From Sepioteuthis lessoniana (lineage: Eukaryota; Mollusca; Cephalopoda; Myopsida; Loliginidae): a stretch of 64,000 nucleotides of DNA. The notes below the pieces were generated by a model. The model saw only the letters and a list, made by a program, of their open reading frames with translations. It did not search any database and was not told the origin of the DNA. A program made the translations under genes and the position numbers. Location of the stretch: assembly GCA_963585895.1 (NCBI GenBank), contig OY757921.1, forward strand, positions 88,025,574 to 88,089,573, written 5' to 3'. Shown piece by piece: positions 53,713 through 63,867 of this stretch; within the stretch, counting starts at the first letter, position 1; every line of letters begins with the position of its first letter.

Positions 53713-54292
53713 TATGACGGTTGAGTCAAAAGTTTTTTTTCGGATTTTCACAATGATTTTTCGCAAATTTTGCCTCCGTCTTCTATCATTAATTTGATAT
53801 AGCTTGTTGCCCAGTCGTAACTGAATTGTTTATTCTTCACTTTCATATATAGCATATAAACAGTAATTGCTTATTCTTTATATTACCCCTTTCATAATGA
53901 ATGCTAAAAAATTCCAATTAGAGCCATTTTACGCAATCTGGGTAAAAAAAAGGTCGGAATGCAAGGTCATCGACCAAAGAAATCACTAAAGCGAAAGGTC
54001 CAAGAACTGTCAACGAACGTGTGGTATAAAACTGGTTGTGATATTTCAAGGAAGGTGAAACTAGCCTAAAAGATAAACCAAGGTCACGGAGACCTTCTGT
54101 TATGGTAGTTGAGGCCTATCTTGAAATCATTGCACAACAGCCAATCACAAGAACCCGTACATAGTAGGCAGAACTTAGTCGTTCACAAAGCGCTATCAAT
54201 CGACACCTTCATAAGCTCGCCTTTTTTGACAGACACTGAAATACTTGAAATATGAAATAGTTTGAAATACGAATAAACCTTTGACTCAACTT
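53713..54292 (+). mobile_element. mariner M7, N-terminal relic of another lineage
   Basis: Ends GTTGAGTCAAAAGTTT on the left and AAACCTTTGACTCAACTTTA on the right form inverted repeats. Between them the translation reads EGETSLKDKPRSRRPSVMVV, ITRTRT, ELSRSQSAINRHLHKL, the helix-turn-helix linker region of mariner transposases. The catalytic domain is deleted. A (CA)n(TA)n tract follows at 54293-54350. Confidence 0.75.
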
Positions 54293-54293
54293 T

Positions 54294-54350
<57 letters not shown>

Positions 54351-54353
<3 letters not shown>

Positions 54354-55797
54354 ATCTTAACCTTATCATATTCATTAATTGTATTAGATGATTTACCTCG
54401 CTAAATAAATTTTGTTTAAAAACTCGTCTCTTCGGTCCTTTATATATAAGCTCGATTTGAGTATAATGTGGTAGATAATGTGCTTATGGCCTCAGGAAAA
54501 GTAGACTGTTAATAATTATTCTTGTAATTGTGCTAATGGTTAACAGTTATCAAATTGGTGATCATCATCTGATTGTAAAGGCCTCACGAAAAAAGATTGA
54601 TTAATGGACACTGGAGAATGTTGTGACAAAATGATTTTGATAAAAGGGTGAAAGATTGTTTGAAAATCAAGAAGGAGTGAAACACACTAATGAAAGTTGA
54701 AAGAACTCCGTCATTTTCGTATAAACACCGATATTAGGCACAGTTGGCGAGTTAGAAAAACAACAGATAGATAGATTGATAGATGTATATATATAGATAC
54801 GTTTTGATTGATTGATTGATCGATTGATTGATTGATTAAATATTTCAGCAAGCTTTGTGTTTTGATCCCTCTAATTTCCTCAACAGTAATCAAAGGGTTT
54901 AATTATTGATTTCAACGGCATGTCAACCTGTCTAAGGTTTCTTTAACGCAAGAAGTTACATAATAAATTTCAGTGAATATTTTTGACCTGCTATTTCATA
55001 AGTTATAAATTGATTTTGGGGTTTTTGGGGGGGGTGTTTTTTTAGTCGCTGTGGTTGCTTTGTTTTTATTTGTTTTTTTCGTTTGTTTATTTTGCCTACA
55101 CTCATATCAAATATTTTTTAAACAGAACTATTTTATCCACAGATATGAACCTCCAAGATTGTTGTTTTTTGTTTGTTTATTTGCTTTTTTTTTTCTTTTT
55201 TGTGTTATTATTATTTTTTTTTTTTTGCTCATGGTCAGTATACTTACCGGAATCATATCTAATCCCTGATGTAAATAGATATTTATATAAACTTTAATAG
55301 ATGTGTATATGTGTGTGTATGTCTATGAGTTTCATAGACAAACGAACAAACAGACTGCCAGAGACTACTTATAGAGATTTTTCCATTGTCCTTCTCTTCC
55401 TTTGTCTACCGCTTCAATTTTCATTAGACAATGCCCAATTTCTCGTATCTAATAATATGATTAACGCAAGTAATCATCATTAAAATTTGTTTTCCAACCG
55501 TCACTTTCTATTGGCTTCATTTTTTTCCTCTCACTTCGGCCTTCAATTTTTGTCATCAAAAACGAAGGTTTTTTTTTTTTCTTTTTTTTAATTTATTATT
55601 AACGAAATTGTTTTTCCTTAAAGGTGTAAATTTAGAAATTCTTCGGTCCAAACGAACCAAACAAAAGTGAAATAAATTTACATTTTTTTTTTGCTTGTTT
55701 TGTTTGTTTGTTTTCCTGTGTTTTTTATTCTTTTAATTTTTTTTTTTTGTTGGGCTGAGGTTCCGAAGATAAAAATAAAATATATGAATATAAGAAG
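54351..55797. other. unassigned stretch with simple repeats
   Basis: Holds (GATT)n/(GATA)n at 54765-54840, a possible SINE-type tail at 54905-54945 and T-rich tracts at 55020-55230, 55565-55600 and 55685-55750. No gene or classified element is seen. Confidence 0.5.
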
Positions 55798-55880
55798 TCA
55801 TCGTGGCCAAGTGGTTATCAGACTACCCTTATTATCACTACAAAATCCTGGGTTCGATCTTCATTGTATACACCATAATC
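55798..55880 (+). mobile_element. tRNA-like head fragment
   Basis: TCGTGGCCAAGTGGTTATCAG (A-box) and GGGTTCGATCTTC (B-box) at tRNA spacing. The T-arm pairing is poor and no CCA-proximal stem closes, so it is more likely a SINE head than a working tRNA gene. Confidence 0.4.
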
Positions 55881-55885
55881 TAGGG

Positions 55886-56030
55886 TACCTCGGGTGGTGT
55901 AATGGTTAGCATGTTAGACTAGCAAACCAACACGAGTGAGTTCGATTCTCATTGGGTGCCCCATTCATGCGGCATTGTGCTACATCTAAGCAAAAAAGCT
56001 TAGTAAATCAAGTATACATCATAATCTTAA
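55886..56030 (+). mobile_element. SINE-G, full length
   Basis: GGTGTAATGGTTAGCATG (A-box), GAGTTCGATTCTC (B-box), GGGTGCCCCATTCATGCGG, AAAAAAGCTTAGTAAATC. Two damaged copies lie in the composite at 43822-44300. Confidence 0.7.
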
Positions 56031-56159
56031 CCTTTGAACAAAAACCTAGACAGCTCTGTCGGTCGGGCTTCAAATAAAATGACTGTACTCCCTGAAGAGG
56101 AGTAAGACATTCTCCTGCAGAAGATGAGCATCCTCATCAATTGTATCAGTGGTGATTGG

Positions 56160-56775
56160 ATTGGATTGGTTTGGTTTTATGGCATACAAGCAACTGTAGG
56201 TTATTTAATGATAAATCTTTTTGTACATATATATTTGATATATGAATACGAAACACATTTTTAGATAGCATTTTTAAACGAGTCTGAGCTTACTTTTTTT
56301 TTTTGCACACAGTTAAACGGTTTCACTTATTTCTTTGTAATACGAACAGTTCCTCTTACCACTAATCATTTGTTTGTCCGCAGTTGAATGCTTTCAAATA
56401 TTGCTATTTAACATTAAAAATTCGATTAAACATCAGCCATTTGTTTACACCCAATTAAATCATCCAATAGTTCTATTTCAAGCAATTCTGCTGAGCAGAT
56501 GTCATTTGTTTGCGCTCAGTTTAAAAGACAAAAAGTTCTATTTGACCCATAGATAGGAGGCTATCAGTTGCAATCACTCCTAGCCAGAGTGGACTGGGAG
56601 TTATGGCAAAGAAGGAGTACTTCACATTCCCCAAAGCTCCAGCATGACTGAAGACTCACCATCAGATTGTTTAGTATCGTATCCAAGACACTCGTTGGAG
56701 GAGTTTTACCACTCTGCAGAGATACAGTTGGTGTATTCCACTGCTCCAGATCTAGTGGTGAGGCTGCAGTTCCGG
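56160..56775 (-). mobile_element. element D copy
   Basis: Tail TTTGGTTTTATGGCATACAAG at the left, an AT-rich middle with CAGTTAAATGCTTTCAAATA units, then the head to CAGTTGGTGTATTCCACTGC. A short plus-strand D scrap (56820-56880, ACCTGTTAGGGCC) follows. The 56900-57180 stretch is discussed under rejected items. Confidence 0.8.
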
Positions 56776-57186
56776 AGATATGAGGACTATAGTTTCTTCC
56801 AACTTTATTCTGACCCTGAGAGACCATACCTGTTAGGGCCACAAATATGGATCAAATAGATATGTTTAAAGATTATTTGTTCTAGAGTGAATTACTTGTT
56901 GTGGCCATGTTAGGAGCCAGAAATAAAAACACAAGAAAGGAATTGAGTTAAACAAATATATTAACAAAGAGAAGTAATACAACATATTAAAATGAGAGGG
57001 TTACAAGCGACACTGTTTCGGTCCGACTGCCAGGGGTGTCTGCTTGAATACTGCCTTCTGCCTCAGAGCACTACCTGCTGATATTTGTAGCTGGGGGAGT
57101 TCAAGCATGCGGAGGTAAATTACCATAACAATACTTGATATCATATAACTGTATGCAACTTATTAGAATTAAGTGTAGTTACTTGA

Positions 57187-57705
57187 AGCTATAATTGTGC
57201 CTTGCTATCGATTATATGGAAATCAGACCTAACCGATAAAATGAAACGCAGTTTCTCCCAGGCAGCGGTCACATCGATACTGCTATACGGGTGCACTACA
57301 TGGACGCTAACAAAACGGCTTGAGAAGAAGTTAGACGGCAATTACACGAGAATGCTGCGTGCAATCTTGAACAAGTCCTGGCGGCAACACCCCACAAGAC
57401 ACCAACTGTACGGACACCTGCCTCCTATCACGAAAACTATTCAAGTTAGACGAACCAGACATGCAGGACACTGCTGGAGAAGCAGGGACGAACTCATAAG
57501 AGATGTACTCTTATGGACCCCCACACATGGCCGTGCAAAAGCAGGACGACCAGCACGAACTTACATTCAGCAGCTATGTGAGGATACGGGGTATTTTCCC
57601 GAAGACCTGCCTAGTGCGATGAACTATAGGGAGGAGTGGCGAGAGAGGGTCAAGGATATCCGTGCTACCAGCGCGACATGATGATGATGATGATGATGAT
57701 AAGTT
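57187..57705 (+). mobile_element. RTE LINE 3' end (copy 9), best preserved
   Basis: Open without interruption from 57202 to 57681: LSIIWKSDLTDKMKRSFSQA, LYGCTTWTLTKRLEKKLDGN, RRTRHAGHCWRSRDELIRDV, TYIQQLCEDTGYFPEDLPSA, ending VKDIRATSAT and a stop, then (ATG)n at 57677-57702. 5'-truncated before the RT motifs. The intact frame makes it the youngest-looking RTE copy. Confidence 0.9.
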
Positions 57706-57805
57706 GCTTGAAACCGTGTGATTGTTTATAGATTATTACTATCATATAGTTATACATGAAAGGATGTAACTTTATGCTAAAAATGATTATATTAAACAGA
57801 GGTAA

Positions 57806-57829
57806 GTAAGTAAAAGTAAAGTTGGTATG
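57806..57829 (-). mobile_element. SINE-C 3' tail, separated from its body
   Basis: Minus-strand CCAACTTTACTTTTACTTAC, the characteristic end of SINE-C, directly after the LINE text EQRWAYQ. The rest of a SINE-C whose 3' end stops at CTACGGT lies at 58299-58535. Confidence 0.5.
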
Positions 57830-58298
57830 CCCAGCGTTGTTCGAGGGTGCGTCGCAGGCTGAAGGTCAGATCAACCCAGTCTCTGCCCGGACGGAAGCCA
57901 CCCTGAAACGGGCGAGTTCGCAGATCACGGACACTTTGAAATCGTCGAAGGAGAAGCACTGCAAATGCTTTAGCTACCACATCGATGAGGCTAATTCCCC
58001 AGTAATTCGAGCAGAGTTTCCTGTCACTTCCGACGTCGGAAGTGACAGTTGAGCCAGCCTATGAATACGACTGCAACACTGCACCCCCAACGGTGGATGA
58101 AGTTCGTAATATTCTGCGCCGACTGCGTAACAACAAGGCTCCTGGTGAAGACTGTATACCTGTAGAAGTATATAAAACCATGCCAAATGTATTTGCCTTA
58201 GGGGTGCATCTTGTCTTTAACGCGGTCTGGTCCACTGAAACCTACCCTGCAGATTGGAGTCCGGCCATCCCGCTACCTTTCTTCAAAAAGGGTGATAG
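57830..58298. mobile_element. LINE RT fragment with internal inversion
   Basis: Plus-strand part 58049-58298 encodes TVDEVRNILRRLRNNKAPGE, GVHLVFNAVWSTETYPADWS and LPFFKKGDRN, the start of an RT domain. Minus-strand part 57830-58020 encodes NYWGISLIDVVAKAFAVLLL, RRFQSVRDLRTRPFQGGFRP, TFSLRRTLEQRWAYQ, which follows directly in such LINEs. The two halves thus belong to one copy with one half inverted. The family resembles CR1/L2-type LINEs (inference); it is neither RTE nor RLE. Confidence 0.75.
58021..58048. repeat. 28-bp perfect palindrome at the inversion point
   Basis: CTGTCACTTCCGAC followed immediately by its reverse complement GTCGGAAGTGACAG, with no spacer. It lies exactly where the coding strand of the LINE fragment switches. 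Confidence 0.95.
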
Positions 58299-58535
58299 GA
58301 ACCGTAGGTGAGGGCGACCAGAAGGCTCTATTTTCAATAGCTACTACACTGAGGTGTAGGGGAGAGCGCTAGTCCTATCCCTGGATTGCTCCACTTTACC
58401 CGTGATACATACCTTTATTGCTGAGTGCTAAGCCAGGAGGTATCAAGTACCATTTTAAAGTCTTTGGTATGATGCGACCAGGGATTGAACCCAGGTCTCG
58501 TGGACCATTGGCGAACACTCTACCCACTAGCAGTT
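58299..58535 (-). mobile_element. SINE-C copy lacking its 3' tail
   Basis: Minus-strand SINE-C: head to GGGTTCAATCCCTG, CTTAGCACTCAGCAAT, the CTACACTGAGGTGTAG hairpin, and GGTCGCCCTCACCTACGG, where the LINE fragment begins. The 58536-59009 stretch is unassigned. Confidence 0.75.
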
Positions 58536-59009
58536 GAAACTATATCATTTTATATAAAGTACTTTTATTAAATAGTAAGAGTAAATTTCATATTACTGTG
58601 CGAACAAATAACGATAATTTGATAGAAATTACGGCATGAAACTAAATAGCCCTGTATAAGTTATTAGTATTAGATAGAAATACTTGAAACCATATACCTC
58701 AGCGCAAATTATTTAAAATGGTGTCTTCGTCATCCATCTTTCACGAAACAAATTCGCATTGAATTATAAAATTGACAAAAGTACAGATTCTAGTTTGTCA
58801 CTCAAATTGCTATTGCCACTTGCAAAACGCACTCCCCACCACCTAACTGTGATCTAATCCAATTCTTAGTCTTCGTAAACTTTCAACAAGTATCGATAAA
58901 TATCAGAGTGTGAACTTTTCTTACCTGAAAGAATTCAATGTCATGACTAATTCATGCGAGACGATATTTCCCCTCACTGTTACTCAGCAGCCAAAAGTAA
59001 CAAGGCATA

Positions 59010-59573
59010 AGAATGTCGTAGACTCTCGAAAATTCACTATGTTATTGCAATACATCTTATGAGATGACTGACCAATTTTTATGATTTCAGTTTCAAAGAA
59101 ACAGCTACAGCAACAATTGGAAGACACCCTACTAAAGATTATGGATAGACATGTTTAACTTCAATTGTCATACCACCAACTCCAGCTACCAAAAAGTTGC
59201 TCGAGTTTGCAGTGTTTTCACCAGGACAATGCACCAGTCCACAACTCCGTCCTTGTCACTGACTATTTGACCAAGACAATTCCTCACCGTCCCTATAGTC
59301 CAGATCTTGCTCCCTGTGACTTTTGCTTATTCCCTAAGCTCACAGGCTGTCGTTATGAGACAATTGAGGAGATGAAAGAGGCCCTGACAAAGGTCATTGA
59401 CACGTTCACTCAAGAGGACGTCCATTGGGCCTTCCAGAAGTTGTTGGAACGGTACAGCAAGTGCATTGCAGCCGGAGGATATTACTTCGAAGGGGACTAG
59501 AGTTTCATGTGTGTTCTATCAATAAAAGTGCCCAAACGAAAAAAGTATGGAAACTTATTTAATGATCCTCGTA
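59010..59573 (+). mobile_element. mariner M6, C-terminal half
   Basis: M1-family copy without its left end. The frame 59165-59500 reads QCFHQDNAPVHNSVLVTDYL, then RPYSPDLAPCDFCLFPKLTG, KVIDTFTQEDVHWAFQKLLE. The QDN and PCD aspartates are intact, but residues between them are fewer than in M1. The right end is ATTTAATGATCCTCG. Confidence 0.88.
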
Positions 59574-59576
59574 TTT

Positions 59577-60304
59577 ATAACAATTCAGTTTAGCATAAAT
59601 GAGCAGTTTAGTTCTATTTGACCCATAGATAAGACCCTAACACTCCGGGTTAGAGTTGTCCTTGGAGCAATTACAACGAAGAGGTATTCCACATTCTCCA
59701 GAGCTCGAGTGGGTAGAGAGGTCTTACCCCTCTGCAGAGATATAATCGGTGTATTCTATGCGTAGGTTAACATCTCCTTCAAAAGATTGGCTAGTCGGCT
59801 TGGGATGTAGAATACACCGACTGCACCTCTGCAGAGGGATAAGACTCCTCCCAATGAATGTCCTAGATATGACACTAAGCAAACTGATGGTGAGGTTCCA
59901 GTGATGTTGGAGCTTTCGGGAATCCGGAGCAGCCCTTCATTGCCATCGCTCCCAGGTCCACTCTGGCCCAGAATGGTTGTACCTAATAGGGCTTTATCTA
60001 TGGGTTAAATAGAACTAACTGCATACTTAAGCTAAACGTAATTGTTTGAATTAGAAATGTTTGACTAAACTGAATAGCTTGAAATAGAAATGTTTTTGAC
60101 TATTAACCTGTGTACTTACATTTAAATTATGTTATTATGCTAAACTGAATTGTTTGAAATGGATCTGTTTTTGACATTGAAACTCTACTTTTACTAAACA
60201 GAATTATTTAATATAGAACTGTTTTGACCTTTAACTGTGTGTAACCAAAATCTGTACTTATATAAAACTGAATTAGCTGAATTAGAACTGTTTGCCTAAA
60301 CTGA

Positions 60305-60336
<32 letters not shown>
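59577..60336. mobile_element. two D copies head to head, then (GATA)n
   Basis: Minus-strand D head at 59577-59770 and plus-strand D at 59795-60300, including its minisatellite, separated by ~25 bp. They form a ~190-bp inverted repeat. A (GATA)n tract at 60302-60336 interrupts the plus copy before its tail. A further D tail scrap on the minus strand lies at 60395-60450, and 60450-60749 is unassigned. Confidence 0.75.
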
Positions 60337-60749
60337 AAGAAATTAAGCCAAATCTAACCATATGGTTGTGTATAAATTATTAGCTTAGATTAAGTGGTTT
60401 AATGACATATCAACCTTTGGTGGTTATTCAGTAACGAAAGCAGTTCAGAGTCCCACTTATGACACCCCTTCTGCTGGGAACACAAGCAATGTATTCTGAG
60501 CCACTCCGAAAGAACAGTGTTTCAAAAAGAGGAAGTGGCGCATCTGCTAGTTTATGAAGAAAAATACAATGACGCTATTGCCCTAGGTAGGCAGACTTTT
60601 TTGTTACTATTTAATTGTTTGGTGGTTTCATAGTTCATCACGGCAAAAAATCCTCGACTATAAAATCAACTTGTCATATCTATTTAAAACACCGGCTTTG
60701 TTTGTTTTTTGTTTTTTTTTATTTTTTTTTCTACTTAATTAATCGACGG

Positions 60750-61145
60750 AGTCCTCGTGGAGTCGTGGCTCACATGCTGGACAGCAACATTGTAGTTATC
60801 GAATTCGAACCCCAGTCACACTCTTACGTTCAGCTTCGAACTAATAAACGTGGATATGCGAGTTCGAACTCCAGTCGCGCTATTACGTTCACTTTCGTGC
60901 AAATACCCTTGCGAAAGGTATGAACCCCCTTATCCTACCAGCTATGGGTTAAATAGTACCACTACTGTTCTTCTAGAAGAATGGCTTTGGCATTAAATAA
61001 CCTACAAAGGTTGATATGCCATAAAACAAAGAAACCGAAAGTAATAAACGTGGAAAAGTTATGAATTCGATTATATTCTTAGCTAGAATAAATTCGGTAT
61101 TAAATAACCCACAGAGGTTGATACGCCACTAAACAAGGAAACCAA
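60750..61145 (+). mobile_element. SINE-A interrupted by another SINE-A
   Basis: Outer copy: GTCCTCGTGGAGTCGTGGC to TTCGAACTAATAAACGTGG, resuming at 61054 with AAAAGTTATGAATTCG and ending in the tail at 61145. Inner copy: 60854-61041, 5'-truncated just before the B-box, with its own complete tail. The 12-bp duplication TAATAAACGTGG (60842-60853 and 61042-61053) brackets it. The 61146-61775 stretch is unassigned. Confidence 0.85.
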
Positions 61146-61779
61146 ATCATTTTCATCAAACTGCTAAATTTATTCGGACGTCCCAGATTCTGGGGCGAGG
61201 AAAGAAAACGCACTTTCCCTACAATTATTTTTCGTCTTATGACAAAACATAACTCTATACAATTATCTGTTCTTCCCGGAATCGATCAAATCTGAAAATA
61301 GCCTTGATGCTTTGACGCCATGTTGCCGGCGTGAGTTCGATAAACACAGGCGTCAGATCTTTGCAAACACCTGCAGGGTAAAAAAAAAAAAAAGTAATTT
61401 CCGAGAAAATGTATTGGCAGAAATCAACACTTGAGCCAGCAAGCCATTTTGGGGGCACGGTTGCTTAATAAAAACGTCGTCTCTTCATTCCAGGTGTCCG
61501 TACTGTGTAGATGATGCCGGCTTCAGGTATTGTGCAAATGAACGTGAAATTAACAAGCCACTATCCCAGAGCCACAGCGCCAGGTCGAATTAACGAAGCG
61601 AGTCGACTCATCGTTTCTCCGAGGGATTTGGCTAGGAATGAGCGGTACTTTTCTTTACACGGAGTCATCGAATACTGATCTATCCTCTTCCCCTTTTTTT
61701 TTTCTTTTGTTTTTTGTTTGCTTTTTGCTTTTTGTTTTTTTGGGGGATGGCTTTTTTTTTACATTCAAACCGATGCTTT

Positions 61780-62345
61780 TAATCTATCTATCTCTCTATC
61801 TATCTATCACCGTCTTTACATTATCTATCTATCCATATATCTATCTATCTATCAATATTTTTCTACTCCCATTCAATAAATATTAGCAGAAAGAAGGGTG
61901 TTTGATTGGTTGGTTGTTTTGTTTTATGGCGTATCAAACCTTTTTGGGTCATTTAACTTTTGATAAAAGTTTCAAACAGTACAGTTTTTTGTTTACACAC
62001 TAAACTTTTTGTTTACACACTAAACTTATACTAAACTGAATTATTTGAATTTAATTTTTTTTATATTTAACTATATAAAAAAAATTAAATTCAAATAATT
62101 CAGTTTAGTATAAGTACACAGTTTGGTTCTATTTGACCTATAGATAGGTCCCTATCAAGTGGTACCACTCGGGAACAGAGTGGACCTGGGTGCGACGCTA
62201 ATGAAGTTACAGCATTACTAGAACCTCGCCATATGTTTAGAGTTATATCCAGGACACTCGTTAGGGGGGGGTCTTACCTCTCTGTATTGAAGCAGTCGGT
62301 GTATTATCTAGCCCCAGCCTACTGAGCAATCAGTTAAGCATAAGT
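61780..62345 (-). mobile_element. (TATC)n followed by element D with a hairpin
   Basis: A (TATC)n tract at 61780-61855 precedes a minus-strand D (61890-62345): tail TTTTATGGCGTATCAAACC, minisatellite with a 43-bp perfect inverted repeat (62024-62115), then the head GACCTATAGATAGGTCCC to GTCTTACCTCTCTG. Confidence 0.8.
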
Positions 62346-62371
62346 ACGCAGTTTAGTTTTATATGACCCAT

Positions 62372-62535
62372 AGGTAATTTCGTGGTGTAATGGTTAGCGA
62401 CGTTGGAAATCGACCCGGGGACCCGAGTTCAATTCCTGAACGAAGCCGTTTGCATTTCACATTGAGCTAATACCTTTGGGAAAGGTATGAATACAATTAC
62501 GTTCCCTCAAGCTATGGGTAAATTGTAGGGCAACA
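62372..62535 (+). mobile_element. SINE-B 5' half
   Basis: GGTAATTTCGTGGTGTAATGG (A-box), CGAGTTCAATTCCTG (B-box), CATTTCACATTGAGCTAATAC, ending at AAATTGTAGGGCA. The same diverged subtype recurs at 63428. The 3' half is missing where a mariner fragment begins. Confidence 0.75.
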
Positions 62536-62762
62536 ATGGCAAAACTACATGAATTGCACTTCGAATTGCTTCTGCACCCACCCTATTCTCCAGATCTGGT
62601 TCCCAGTGACTACTGGTAGTTTGCAAACCTTAAAAGAATACTCCAGGGAAAGTGACTTGGTTCCAAAGAAGTGATATCAGAACCTGAGGCGTATTTTGAG
62701 GCCAAAGACAAATTGTTCTACAAAAAAAGTATCAAATTGTTAGAGAAGCGTTGCACAGACAC
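62536..62762 (+). mobile_element. mariner C-terminal fragment, third lineage
   Basis: Translation AKLHELHFELLLHPPYSPD, LVPSDYW, a stop where Leu is expected, FANLKRILQGK, then EPEAYFEAKDKLFYKKSIKL and EKRC. SPD with S-D-Y-W marks the third catalytic Asp of a mariner. No ends are visible; it is bounded by (TA)n at 62774-62834. Confidence 0.75.
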
Positions 62763-62769
62763 TGAGCTT

Positions 62770-62837
<68 letters not shown>

Positions 62838-62849
62838 AGATTATAAAGC

Positions 62850-63150
62850 CATCAGCCCAGTTGGCTAGGGCTTTAGAATACATTGACTGCATCTCTGCAG
62901 AGAGGTAAGACCTCCCTCTCCAATCAATGTCCTGGATATGAAATGAAACAATCTGATGGTGGGACTTCAGTAATGCTGGAGCTTTGGGGAATGCAAAGTA
63001 TCCTTTCATTGTCATTGCACCCAGGTCCATTCTGGCTTGTAGTGGTAACACCTGATACAGTCCTATCTATTGGTCAAATAGAGCTATTTGACATTTAAAC
63101 TGAGAGCAAACAAATGACTTATGCTAAATAGAATTGAATGAGATTTAACA
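62850..63150 (+). mobile_element. element D copy, tail lost
   Basis: Head complete from CAGTTGGCTAGGGCTTTAG through GCATCTCTGCAGAGAGG, GTCCTATCTATTGGTC, to one minisatellite unit (TGCTAAATAGAATTG). It ends near 63150. Confidence 0.75.
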
Positions 63151-63177
63151 GTAGCCCTCTAACTAGCCTATATATAT

Positions 63178-63390
63178 ATCAGGTGCTACCACTCGGGAAC
63201 AGGGTGGACCAGGGAGCGACGCCAATGAAAGGGTGCTTCGCATTTCCAAAAGCTCTAACATTACTAGAACCAAGCCTTTAGTTTGTTTAGTGTCATATCC
63301 AGGATACACGATGGGGAGTGTTACCCCTCTGCAGAGATGCAAATGGTACATTCTACAGCCCCAGCTGACTGGGCCAGAAAAAAGAAGGGA
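63178..63390 (-). mobile_element. element D head copy
   Basis: ATCAGGTGCTACCACTCGGG to CAGCCCCAGCTGACTGGGCC. Minus-strand head only, inverted relative to the copy at 62850-63150, and of the same subtype as 61890-62345 (CGGGAACAGRGTGGACC). Confidence 0.75.
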
Positions 63391-63427
63391 AATAATCCCT
63401 AAAATACGAATAAACTGAGAATATGGA

Positions 63428-63605
63428 CACTTTCGTGGTATAATGGTTAGCAACGTAGAAAATAGACACGGCGACCCGAGTTCAATTCCTGAACGAAGCT
63501 ATTTACATTTCACATTGAGCTAATACCTTTGGGAAAGGTATGAATACATTTACATTCCCTCAAGCTATGGGTAAATTGTTGGGCAGACTGAGCTCTCTAC
63601 CTAGC
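63428..63605 (+). mobile_element. SINE-B copy, truncated by microsatellite
   Basis: ACTTTCGTGGTATAATGGTTA (A-box), CGAGTTCAATTCCTG (B-box), body to GGGCAGACTGAGCTC. A (TA)n/(GA)n tract (63606-63665) cuts it and the next SINE-B begins right after. Confidence 0.78.
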
Positions 63606-63625
63606 GTATATATATATATATATAT

Positions 63626-63665
<40 letters not shown>

Positions 63666-63670
<5 letters not shown>

Positions 63671-63865
63671 CACGGTGTTATTGTTACCGTCGTAAGGGTT
63701 ACCGTCGGTGGCCTTAATTCAAATTCTGGACGAAGCTATTTGCATTTAACATATCCCTAATACCCTTAGGAATGGTATGGGTAAATAATAAGGCAGATTG
63801 GGCTCTTTAACCTTGGTATGGCAACCGTCCTGGGTGAAGGAAACTCTGATATAAAACCTATTAAG
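63666..63865 (+). mobile_element. SINE-B copy
   Basis: TTGTCACGGTGTTATTGTTAC (A-box side), AATTCAAATTCTGGACG (B-box region), ACCCTTAGGAATGGTATGG, GGTATGGCAACCGTCC, ending near AAACCTATTAAGT. Decayed. Confidence 0.65.
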
Positions 63866-63867
63866 TA

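Noticed and set aside
55798-55880. Functional tRNA gene
   Set aside because: A- and B-like boxes are present, but acceptor and T-arm pairing are poor and SINE-G follows directly. Better read as a SINE head.
56909-57132. Possible short LTR: starts TGTTAGGAGCC, ends TTACCATAACA
   Set aside because: The flanking bases (GCCA and ATAC) do not form a target duplication, no second copy is seen and the length is only 224 bp. Chance TG...CA ends are common.
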